Assembly (NCBI GenBank): GCA_041652935.1
Contig: JBAZGH010000030.1
Span: forward strand, 1-12,149
Reading direction: 5' to 3'
Length of the DNA stretch: 12,149 bases
Origin: JBAZGH01 sp041652935
GTDB lineage: Bacteria > Patescibacteriota > Patescibacteriia > Patescibacteriales > XYC2-FULL-47-12
Shown here one piece after another: positions 1 through 6,067 of this stretch (its first letter is position 1; the number at the start of each line of letters is the position of its first letter). Made by a program: the position numbers and the translations under genes. The notes below the pieces were generated by a model that saw only the letters and a list, made by a program, of their open reading frames with translations, made no database searches and was not told the origin of the DNA.

Positions 1-59
1 ATTTAGAGCGGGAAAATGAGCCACTTTCCGAGAGTTTAGCCAAATTATTTAGATTATAG
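1..59 (+). CDS. C-terminal end of an unidentified protein (truncated at window edge)
   Basis: Frame 3 is open from the left edge to a TAG at 57-59 and encodes 18 residues ending in SLAKLFRL. The tail is charged, then amphipathic, and no family can be recognised from it. The frame is supported by the strong terminator hairpin that follows 22 bases later on the same strand, as expected for the end of a transcription unit. The other two forward frames stop within the first 20 bases. The call as a real gene end is moderate; its function is unknown. Confidence 0.45.
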   Translation, partial: LERENEPLSESLAKLFRL

Positions 60-81
60 ATAATAAGCAAGACATATAAGG

Positions 82-106
82 ACAGGGTGGTTTTTACCCT
101 GTTTTT
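82..106 (+). terminator. Rho-independent terminator after the left-edge gene
   Basis: A perfect 7-bp stem (ACAGGGT at 82-88 with ACCCTGT at 96-102) encloses a loop of GG and five T, and a run of T follows the stem. It lies 22 bases after the stop of the truncated gene on the same strand. Confidence 0.75.
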
Positions 107-125
107 ATTATAATAAGGCACTCGT

Positions 126-200
126 CGTTCCCTCCCATACGCTACCAGCCCGCAGAGCTACGCTCAAGCGTTGCTGGCGGGCGCGGTTGGGCGGGGAACG
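126..200. repeat. GC-rich palindromic element upstream of tRNA-Arg
   Basis: This 75-base stretch is much richer in GC than its surroundings and folds on itself in nested stems. The outer arms are 126-137 and 188-200 (one bulge, some G-T pairs). A middle stem pairs CCAGC 145-149 with GCTGG 173-177, and an inner stem pairs ACGCT 160-164 with AGCGT 167-171. It has no credible reading frame. It ends five bases before the tRNA and follows a perfect TATAAT at 109-114 that lacks a clear -35 box, so it could be a precursor leader of the tRNA. A REP-like intergenic palindrome is equally possible. Confidence 0.5.
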
Positions 201-205
201 GATTA

Positions 206-277
206 GCTCTCATCGTTCAACGGATAGGACGCGGGCTTGCGGAGCCCGAAATGCAGGTTCGATTCCTGCTGAGAGCA
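206..277 (+). tRNA. tRNA-Arg, anticodon GCG
   Basis: A complete cloverleaf of 72 nt including the discriminator base. The acceptor stem is GCTCTCA 206-212 with TGAGAGC 270-276, a perfect 7 bp. The D stem is GTTC 215-218 with GGAC 227-230, and its loop carries the GG pair followed by A20. The anticodon stem is CGGGC 232-236 with GCCCG 244-248, around loop TTGCGGA, placing anticodon GCG at 239-241. The variable loop has 4 nt. The T arm is GCAGG / TTCGATT / CCTGC at 253-269. The discriminator is A277 and CCA is not encoded (CAT follows). A20, C35 and A73 agree with known bacterial arginine identity elements. Anticodon GCG reads CGC and CGU directly, which is unusual because bacteria normally use ACG with inosine at position 34. 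Confidence 0.93.
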
Positions 278-321
278 CATAAGTTAATTATACACGGGTT
301 TCGCGAACGTTAGTGAGTGAT

Positions 322-349
322 CCGCCTAATCGCGAAGCGATATGGGCGG
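322..349. repeat. GC-rich hairpin between tRNA-Arg and the hydrolase gene
   Basis: CCGCC 322-326 pairs with GGCGG 345-349, and ATCGC 329-333 with GCGAT 337-341 around a GAA loop, with a small internal loop between the stems. The ten-mer TCGCGAAGCG at 330-339 recurs as its reverse complement in the loop of the hairpin at 1187-1214. The surrounding stretch 278-371 contains no gene and no clear promoter. An in-frame ATG at 342 lies inside this hairpin and is not taken as the start of the next gene. Confidence 0.45.
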
Positions 350-371
350 GCGATTCCTCCCGAGTGCGCGC

Positions 372-1127
372 ATGAATTTACAATCCAAACAACTCATCAT
401 TAACAACCTGCTTGTTAATTATTATTTTAAGGCGGGAAATCCTCAAACGCCTGTTTTGTTATTTTTGCACGGCTGGCGTTCTGAAGGAAAAATTTGGCAA
501 AGCGTAATGGCGCATTTTTCAGAATATAATATTTACGCCATAGATTTTCCCGGTTTTGGCGCTTCTGATATACCTAAGAAAGATTTTTATCTGCAGGATT
601 ATGCCGATATAGTAGAAGGTTTTATTAAAAAAAATAATTTAGAAAATATTATAATAATCGGCCACTCTTTCGGCGGGAGAGTGGGCATAAAATTATCCAG
701 CAATAATCCGCAATATTTAAAAAAATTAGTTTTAGTCGATAGCGCCGGAATAATAATTAAAAAGAATAATTTTAAAAAAATAATAGCCAAGTTGGTAAAA
801 CCGATTTTTAAACTGCCGTTCATGTCGCCCGTGCGCGTTAAAATTTATCAAAGCATGGGCGCCGAAGATTATCTGGCCACGCCGAAGTTAAAGCAGACTT
901 TTGTAAATATTATTAATGAAAACTTAACCGCGTTATTGCCTAAAGTTAAGATTCCTACTTTGTTAATTTGGGGGGATAAAGACAGGGACACTCCGCTGGA
1001 ATATGCTCACATCATAGAGCAAAGAATTACCGGTTCGAAATTAGTTGTTTTAGAGAATGCCGGACATTTTTCGTTTTTGGATAAAGAAAAAGAATTTATA
1101 AATAATTTACAAAATTTTTTAGAGTAA
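372..1127 (+). CDS. Alpha/beta-fold hydrolase
   Basis: This 251-residue protein has the full set of alpha/beta-hydrolase marks. The oxyanion-hole motif HGW is at 33-35, and the nucleophile elbow GHSFGG at 97-102 carries Ser99. Asp204 lies in WGDKD at 200-204, and His232 in NAGHFSF. Together these give an intact Ser-Asp-His triad, and the length is normal for a single-domain family member. No signal peptide or membrane helix is evident, so it is probably cytoplasmic. The ATG at 372 is chosen over the one at 342 because the latter lies in a GC-rich hairpin and adds a non-family leader; no Shine-Dalgarno motif precedes either. The gene sits ahead of murF-like and ddl genes on the same strand, separated from them by two hairpins and an inverted-repeat element, so co-transcription is uncertain. 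Esterase, lactonase or haloperoxidase-like activity are all possible; the substrate cannot be told from sequence. Confidence 0.9.
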   Translation: MNLQSKQLIINNLLVNYYFKAGNPQTPVLLFLHGWRSEGKIWQSVMAHFSEYNIYAIDFPGFGASDIPKKDFYLQDYADIVEGFIKKNNLENIIIIGHSFGGRVGIKLSSNNPQYLKKLVLVDSAGIIIKKNNFKKIIAKLVKPIFKLPFMSPVRVKIYQSMGAEDYLATPKLKQTFVNIINENLTALLPKVKIPTLLIWGDKDRDTPLEYAHIIEQRITGSKLVVLENAGHFSFLDKEKEFINNLQNFLE

Positions 1128-1151
1128 CTTTTTGTCATTTTAAGCCTGGTT

Positions 1152-1214
1152 GCAGTCTTCCGCAGGGGACTGCAGTGCAAAAAGTCGCCACAGTCCGCTT
1201 CGCGAGACTGTGGC
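1152..1214. repeat. Two adjacent GC-rich hairpins after the hydrolase gene
   Basis: The first hairpin pairs GCAGTC 1152-1157 with GACTGC 1168-1173. The second pairs GCCACAGTC 1187-1195 with GACTGTGGC 1206-1214, a perfect 9 bp, and its loop closes with a further CGC/GCG stem around TTC. They begin 25 bases after the hydrolase stop. No T run follows directly (a TTTTT starts about ten bases later at 1224), so termination is possible but not typical. The inner loop shares a ten-mer with the hairpin at 322-349, which suggests a dispersed palindrome family. Confidence 0.55.
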
Positions 1215-1228
1215 TCTGCCAAATTTTT

Positions 1229-1353
1229 GAAATTGGTTGCCTAGTTGCTTAGTTGTTTAGTAATAGAAAATTGAAATTAGAAAATAGATGAACACTAATT
1301 TCCATTTTCTAATTTCTACAACCAAGCAACTAGATAACCAAACAACTAATTTC
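1229..1353. mobile_element. Gene-free inverted-repeat element (MITE-like copy of the S23-associated element)
   Basis: The left arm (1229-1285) and the reverse complement of the right arm (about 1303-1353) align along most of their length, starting with GAAATT at each outer end. Both contain consecutive 8-bp units of the type NGTTGYYT, followed by a TAGAAA-type block and a TTAGAAAAT block. The right arm read inward differs from the left terminal repeat at 7903 at about 5 of 45 positions by eye. The space between the arms is too small for a gene. I interpret it as a non-autonomous or deleted derivative of the element at 7903-8442. No convincing target-site duplication is visible. It ends ten bases before the murF start codon. 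Confidence 0.65.
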
Positions 1354-1363
1354 ATATTTAAAT

Positions 1364-2821
1364 ATGCTTTTTAATCCGCATAAAATAATTAAATACCAAT
1401 TATATCTTCTGCAATTAGAAAATTATAATCTAAAGCGTTTTTGGCAAGTTTTTTTAAAGAGTGGTTTTTCTGCTAAGCAAATGCGGCAGGAATTAGTTTG
1501 GACTAATAAATTAAAGTTTATAACATTTTTAACAACCATTATTACTGTATTAATTATCGCGGGATTAGGCAATTTAGTTTATTCAGCGACCGGTTCTTTG
1601 GCAATTACAATAATTGACGGCCTGATAAATTTATATATATTATCAATAATTTTTGGAGTGCTCGCGATTGCCGTTATTATAATTATCAGTCCTTTGGATT
1701 ATATTTTAAAACAAAGAATAATTAACCAAGCTAAAACTAAAATTAAACAACATAAAAATTTGAAAATTATAGGCATTACCGGAAGCTACGGCAAGACCAC
1801 CATGAAAGAAGTAATCGCTGAAATCTTGGCTCAGAAGTATAAAATTTTGAAGACTGAAGAAAATAAAAATACGCCGTTGGGAATTTCCCGCCTGATTTTA
1901 GAAGAATTAAATGACGAAATTGATATTTTTATAGTAGAGATGGGAGCTTACCAAAGAGGCGACATTAAAAAATTATGCGGCATTGCCAGGCCGGGTATCG
2001 CTGTTTTAACCGGAATAAACGAAAGCCATCTGGAAAGATTCGGCAGCATGGAAAATACTATAGCGGCCAAGTTTGAAATTGTAAAATACGCGAAAGAAAA
2101 CGCAAAAGTTATGTTGAACGCGGATGATATAAAAGTAATGGAAAATTACGAAGAATATGCGGACAAAAGAGAAGTCTTGTTTTACAGCGCTGAAAATAAT
2201 AACAAATGCGAATATAAGATTGCCAACAAAGAATTTCTGCCGGACGGAGGAGGGCAGCGGGCGGATATATTAAACCCCGGACAAGATATAGGAAACATAA
2301 AAACTTCTTTTTTAGGAGATTATATTTTTGGCGATATTGTCGCCGGCATAATTATCGCCCGGGAGCTGGGGATGGAAATAGAGATGATAAGGCATGGAAT
2401 ATCACGCATTAAGCCGATAGAACATCGCTTGCAGAAAATTAACAGCGCAAATGGCGTAATAGTTATTGATGACAGCTATAACGGTAATCCTAATGGAGTC
2501 CGCGAAGCGATAAAAGTTTTGGCTAAATTTAAAAATAAAAGAAAAATTTACATTACGCCCGGGCTGGTGGAAACCGGCGAAAAAAATAGCGAAATACATT
2601 ACAACATTGGAAAACAGCTGAGCTCCGTTGCCGACAAAGTTATTTTAATAAAAAATAGCGCTACATCGCATATTGAAAAAGGATTATTAGAAAATAGTTT
2701 TAATAAAAAAAATATTATTTGGTTTGAAAGCGCGGCTAAAATGCATGAAGGACTGAAAGATATTACGCAGGCCGGCGATGTTGTGCTTTTTCAGAATGAT
2801 TGGACGGATAACTACGTATAG
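1364..2821 (+). CDS. murF: MurF-like Mur ligase with an N-terminal membrane region
   Basis: This 485-residue ATP-dependent Mur ligase most resembles MurF, which adds D-Ala-D-Ala to the UDP-MurNAc tripeptide. Visible motifs are the P-loop GITGSYGKTT at 137-146, EMGA at 192-195, GINESHLERFGS at 217-228, EHR at 353-355, DDSYNGNP at 369-376 and TPGLVETG at 398-405. The usual N-terminal substrate-binding domain (about 90 residues in MurF) is not recognisable. In its place are about 50 mostly polar residues, then hydrophobic stretches at roughly 52-72 and 81-110, predicted to be membrane helices, and a basic linker running into the P-loop. The C-terminus NDWTDNYV differs from the end of E. coli MurF. 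The start is the ATG at 1364, with no Shine-Dalgarno motif and an inverted-repeat element ending ten bases upstream. ddl follows on the same strand, supporting a peptidoglycan role. A related membrane-bound Mur ligase with another substrate cannot be excluded. Confidence 0.85.
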   Translation: MLFNPHKIIKYQLYLLQLENYNLKRFWQVFLKSGFSAKQMRQELVWTNKLKFITFLTTIITVLIIAGLGNLVYSATGSLAITIIDGLINLYILSIIFGVLAIAVIIIISPLDYILKQRIINQAKTKIKQHKNLKIIGITGSYGKTTMKEVIAEILAQKYKILKTEENKNTPLGISRLILEELNDEIDIFIVEMGAYQRGDIKKLCGIARPGIAVLTGINESHLERFGSMENTIAAKFEIVKYAKENAKVMLNADDIKVMENYEEYADKREVLFYSAENNNKCEYKIANKEFLPDGGGQRADILNPGQDIGNIKTSFLGDYIFGDIVAGIIIARELGMEIEMIRHGISRIKPIEHRLQKINSANGVIVIDDSYNGNPNGVREAIKVLAKFKNKRKIYITPGLVETGEKNSEIHYNIGKQLSSVADKVILIKNSATSHIEKGLLENSFNKKNIIWFESAAKMHEGLKDITQAGDVVLFQNDWTDNYV

Positions 2822-2876
2822 AATTTTTAATTTTGTAATTTTTAATTTTTAAATAAATCTTAAATCTTAATTTCTG

Positions 2877-2898
2877 AACATGACGGCGACGTCGTGTT
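2877..2898. repeat. Short hairpin in the murF-ddl gap
   Basis: AACATGACG 2877-2885 pairs with CGTCGTGTT 2890-2898 (one G-T pair) around a GCGA loop, giving a stable GC-containing hairpin in an otherwise very AT-rich gap. The first part of the gap, 2822-2872, consists of reiterated AATTTTTAA-type words. No T tract follows, so it does not look like a terminator; it lies 18 bases before the ddl start and may be part of its leader. Confidence 0.45.
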
Positions 2899-2916
2899 AA
2901 AAATTAACTATTTCAT

Positions 2917-4071
2917 ATGAATATTGGCGTATTTTTTGGCTCTCGCAGCCCGGAACATGACGTATCAATTATTACCGGTGAATTTATTATTTCAGGGCTT
3001 AAAAAATTAAATTATGAAGTCGCGCCGGTTTATTTAGATAAACAAGGGCGATGGTTTTTGTCGGACGAATTAAGCAAGCTGTCTTTCTTTAAAGATGGCG
3101 GAGACTTAAGCAAATTAAAGCCGTATTATTTGGATTTGGAGAAATCAATCGGCAAGATGGTTTTTAAGCAAAAAGGGATGATGGGAAAAGAAATTATAAT
3201 TGATTTGGCTTTCCCGGCATTTCATGGCCAGAACGGAGAAGACGGCACTATCCAGGGATTATTTGAACTCTGCAATATTCCTTACGTCGGCTGCGACGTT
3301 GCCAGCTCTGCCATTACCATGGATAAAGTTTTAACTAAAGAGTTTTATTTAGCCCACAATATTAAGACAACTAAATTTATCAGTTTTAGCGCGCATGATT
3401 TTGCCAGCGCAAAAGAAAAAATATTGCAAAAAATAAGCGAACTGAAATATCCTTTATTTATCAAGCCAGCCCGGCTCGGTTCGTCCATTGGAATAGCTAA
3501 AGCAAAAAATCAGCAGGAATTGGAACAAGGAATTGAAGTATCCCTGCATTATGAGAATAAAATTCTAGTTGAAGAAGGCGTGGAAGATTTAATGGATGTT
3601 ACCTGCGCGGTTTTGGGAAATGAAAATCCAAGAGCTTCTGTCTTGCAAGAGTCATTATTTAATGAGGATTTATTTTCTTATGAAGATAAATACTTGGAAG
3701 AGGGCGGAGCGCAGTTAGGAAATGCAGAAGATAAATTGAAAATTCCGGCGCGGCTTGATCAAAATATTACAAAACAAACCCAAGAACTGGCTGTGAAAAT
3801 ATATAAATTATTTGGATGTTCCGGAATCTCCAGGGTGGATTTTCTATATGACAAGAAAGCAAATATAATGTACGCCAACGAAATTAATACTTTGCCCGGA
3901 ACCCTATACCATCATCTTTGGCAAAAGTCTGGCGTTGAGTTTGAAGAATTATTAAAAGAGTTGATAAATTTGGCGCAGGAGAAATATACAGACAAGCAAA
4001 AATTAACTTCCAGCTTTGAATCGGAGATTTTAAAGCAAGCAAATTCAATCAAGCTTAAACAGAAAAATTGA
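2917..4071 (+). CDS. ddl: D-alanine--D-alanine ligase
   Basis: This 384-residue ATP-grasp enzyme joins two D-alanines for the peptidoglycan stem, supplying the substrate of the MurF-type ligase encoded 95 bases upstream. The N-terminal motif GSRSPEHDVSI at 8-18 carries the conserved Glu13. HGQNGEDG is at 103-110 and the ATP-grasp KPA..GSSIG at 183-191. The omega-loop YEDKY at 255-259 keeps the Tyr typical of dipeptide ligases, where VanA-type depsipeptide ligases differ. RVDF at 306-309 and NEINTLPG at 321-328 supply the magnesium ligands. All catalytic positions are present. The protein is somewhat longer than E. coli DdlB (306), partly through a charged C-terminal tail of about 30 residues. 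The start is the ATG at 2917, without a Shine-Dalgarno motif. The stop is TGA, followed closely by other in-frame stops. Confidence 0.96.
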   Translation: MNIGVFFGSRSPEHDVSIITGEFIISGLKKLNYEVAPVYLDKQGRWFLSDELSKLSFFKDGGDLSKLKPYYLDLEKSIGKMVFKQKGMMGKEIIIDLAFPAFHGQNGEDGTIQGLFELCNIPYVGCDVASSAITMDKVLTKEFYLAHNIKTTKFISFSAHDFASAKEKILQKISELKYPLFIKPARLGSSIGIAKAKNQQELEQGIEVSLHYENKILVEEGVEDLMDVTCAVLGNENPRASVLQESLFNEDLFSYEDKYLEEGGAQLGNAEDKLKIPARLDQNITKQTQELAVKIYKLFGCSGISRVDFLYDKKANIMYANEINTLPGTLYHHLWQKSGVEFEELLKELINLAQEKYTDKQKLTSSFESEILKQANSIKLKQKN

Positions 4072-4104
4072 ATTAATTAAAACCTAAAAAGCGTATAAAA
4101 TAAT

Positions 4105-4128
4105 AAGGAGTGTATTAAAGCACTCCTT
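4105..4128 (+). promoter_or_regulatory. Hairpin pairing an SD-like AAGGAG with CTCCTT before dnaG
   Basis: AAGGAGTG 4105-4112 pairs perfectly with CACTCCTT 4121-4128 around an 8-base loop. The only good Shine-Dalgarno-like motif near dnaG lies in this stem, 26 bases before the ATG at 4137, which is too far for normal use. A potential TTG start overlaps the last stem base. It could be a weak terminator after ddl (only three T follow) or a translational or attenuation element of dnaG. E. coli also has a terminator just upstream of dnaG, but this parallel is only suggestive. Confidence 0.45.
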
Positions 4129-4136
4129 TGAAGACT

Positions 4137-6056
4137 ATGGACCAAAAAGATGAAATAAAATCAAGATTGGATTTAATTGAAGTAATACGCGAATACGTTC
4201 CGCTTAAAGCAGTCGGCGTTAATTTTCAGGCGCGCTGCCCGTTTCATCGGGAAAAAACGCCGTCTTTTGTGGTATCGCCGGAAAGGCAGATTTGGAAATG
4301 CTTCGGCTGCGGGAAGGGCGGCGATGTTTTTTCTTTTGTGATGGAAATGGAAGGATTGAGTTTTGTGGAAGCGTTAAGGCAATTAGCTCCCAAAGCCGGA
4401 GTCCAGCTAAAAAGCTATAATCCGCAGGAAAGCAGCCGGCGCAATCGGTTGCTGGACATAATGGAATTAGCCGCGGCATATTACCATAAATTATTAACAG
4501 AATCGGCTGATGCTAAATCGGCGCTGGATTATTTAAAAAGACGCGGGTTAGAGGATGAAACCATAGAGAGGTGGCAGATCGGCTACAGCCGCGATTCATG
4601 GGATGATGTTTTAAAATTTTTGAAAAATAAAAGATTCAGCGAACAGGAGATATTTTTAAGCGGGTTGGCTGTTAAAAAAGAAAATGCCAATTCTTATTAT
4701 GACCGGTTCAGGGGGCGGATTATGTTTCCCATTAATGATTATAACGGCAGCCCGGTCGCGTTCTCTGCCAGAGTATCGCCCGAAAAAGAGGCAACTGAAA
4801 AGATGGGAAAATACATCAACTCTCCCCAGACGCCGATTTATGATAAAAGCAGGATTTTATTCGGTCTGGACAAGGCAAAACAATATATCCGCGAATTGGA
4901 AACGGCCGTTATTGTCGAGGGCCAAATGGACGCGATATCATCGCATCAAGCCGGAGTAAAAAATGTCGTAGCCAGCTCGGGAACGGCCCTTAGCCCCGAA
5001 CAGGTAAAGCTTATAAAGCGCTACGCCAATAATTTTTTATTCGCTTTTGACAGCGACGCAGCCGGTGGACTAGCCACTGACAGGGGAGAGGCGGCAACCC
5101 GCGATTTTGTTGATGAACAGCAAAGGGTTAATGCCGAAGACCGGTTTGGGCGGATAAGAAAATATATCGACCCCACCTTAAGCCATGATATAAATATAAA
5201 AATTATACAGATTCCAGGAGGGAAGGACCCGGATGAATGCATCAGAAAAAATTCTGAAATTTGGAAGCAGGCGATAAACAAGGCGGTTAGCGCCATGGAT
5301 TATTATTTCAATAAAACTTTTTTAGGATTAGATTTAAGCGATGTCGGAAACAAAAAAAAGGCGGCCGCCAAAATGCTGAAGGCGATTATGAATATAAAAA
5401 ATGTTGTTGAGCGAGACTCTTGGCTTAGGAAATTAGCGGATAAGCTGGAGGTCAACGAATGGGTTTTGCGGGAGGCCATCACCAGGCAAAAACAGAAGAG
5501 CACATTTAAAAATGGCCCGGTTAAAAATATCCAACCGGAAAAAAATTTACAAAACAGCATCAGCCAGTTGGAGATGCTAAGCGAGTCAGCTTTGGCAATA
5601 ATTTTAAAATTTCCCCAGCACCTTAGCCATATTGTAAATTATATTAAGCCGGAAATGCTGGCCGGAGAAGCTGAAAAAATATTTTACAAAAAACTTATTA
5701 TTTATTATAATAATGGTGCTGGCAACACCTCCTTGTTTGATTCGGAAGATTTCAAATTATGGCTAAAAAATAATATTGAAGATGAGCAGGAATTGGCTAA
5801 TTTAGAGGAATTAGTCAATATTTTATTATTATTGGCAGATAAGGATTTTTACGAACTGGATATTAATAAAGCGAAAATTGAATTAAATAAAATTATCAAT
5901 CAGATAAAAAGGAAATATTTAACCAGAAAAATGCTGGGCATAGAAAGCCAGCTAAGCCTTGCGGAGAAAGATAATGAAAAGCAAAAAATCAGAAAATTAA
6001 GCGAAGAGTTTAAAGCTATCAGCGAAGAAATGAGAAATTTAGATTATAATAATTAA
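4137..6056 (+). CDS. dnaG: DNA primase
   Basis: This 639-residue primase makes RNA primers at the replication fork. Near the N-terminus is a CHC2 zinc ribbon: CPFH at 34-37 and CFGC at 55-58 give ligands Cys34, His37, Cys55 and Cys58. RGRIMFPI at 192-199 belongs to the primase core. The Toprim fold shows VEGQMD at 260-265 with the catalytic Glu, DSDAAG at 305-310, and GGKDPDE at 361-367. The linker between DSDAAG and GGKDPDE is longer than usual by roughly 30 residues. The C-terminal region from about 475 is helical and charged, as in the helicase-binding domain, but is not closely recognisable. ATG 4137 is preferred; a TTG at 4128 in the same frame would add three residues. It is followed 11 bases later by the sigma factor gene, the dnaG-rpoD order common in bacteria, with rpsU absent and ddl upstream instead. 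Confidence 0.96.
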   Translation: MDQKDEIKSRLDLIEVIREYVPLKAVGVNFQARCPFHREKTPSFVVSPERQIWKCFGCGKGGDVFSFVMEMEGLSFVEALRQLAPKAGVQLKSYNPQESSRRNRLLDIMELAAAYYHKLLTESADAKSALDYLKRRGLEDETIERWQIGYSRDSWDDVLKFLKNKRFSEQEIFLSGLAVKKENANSYYDRFRGRIMFPINDYNGSPVAFSARVSPEKEATEKMGKYINSPQTPIYDKSRILFGLDKAKQYIRELETAVIVEGQMDAISSHQAGVKNVVASSGTALSPEQVKLIKRYANNFLFAFDSDAAGGLATDRGEAATRDFVDEQQRVNAEDRFGRIRKYIDPTLSHDINIKIIQIPGGKDPDECIRKNSEIWKQAINKAVSAMDYYFNKTFLGLDLSDVGNKKKAAAKMLKAIMNIKNVVERDSWLRKLADKLEVNEWVLREAITRQKQKSTFKNGPVKNIQPEKNLQNSISQLEMLSESALAIILKFPQHLSHIVNYIKPEMLAGEAEKIFYKKLIIYYNNGAGNTSLFDSEDFKLWLKNNIEDEQELANLEELVNILLLLADKDFYELDINKAKIELNKIINQIKRKYLTRKMLGIESQLSLAEKDNEKQKIRKLSEEFKAISEEMRNLDYNN

Positions 6057-6067
6057 AAATTTAAGCT

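Noticed and set aside
342..371. Upstream ATG giving the hydrolase ten more residues
   Set aside because: The extension is encoded by a GC-rich hairpin and does not resemble the family N-terminus; the ATG at 372 fits better.
1229..1353. CRISPR array, because of repeated short units
   Set aside because: The units are contiguous 8-mers in inverted arms with no spacers of regular length and no cas genes.
2500..2512. CGCGAAGCGA word inside murF matching the intergenic hairpin ten-mer
   Set aside because: It lies in a conserved coding motif (NGVREAI) and has no pairing partner, so it is taken as chance.
4069..4071. Alternative genetic code with TGA read as glycine
   Set aside because: The ddl frame ends at this TGA with normal length and meets further stops within a few codons; nothing else in the window suggests recoding.
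4684..4959. 91-residue frame within dnaG
   Set aside because: It is an out-of-frame shadow of the conserved primase core, with no independent support.
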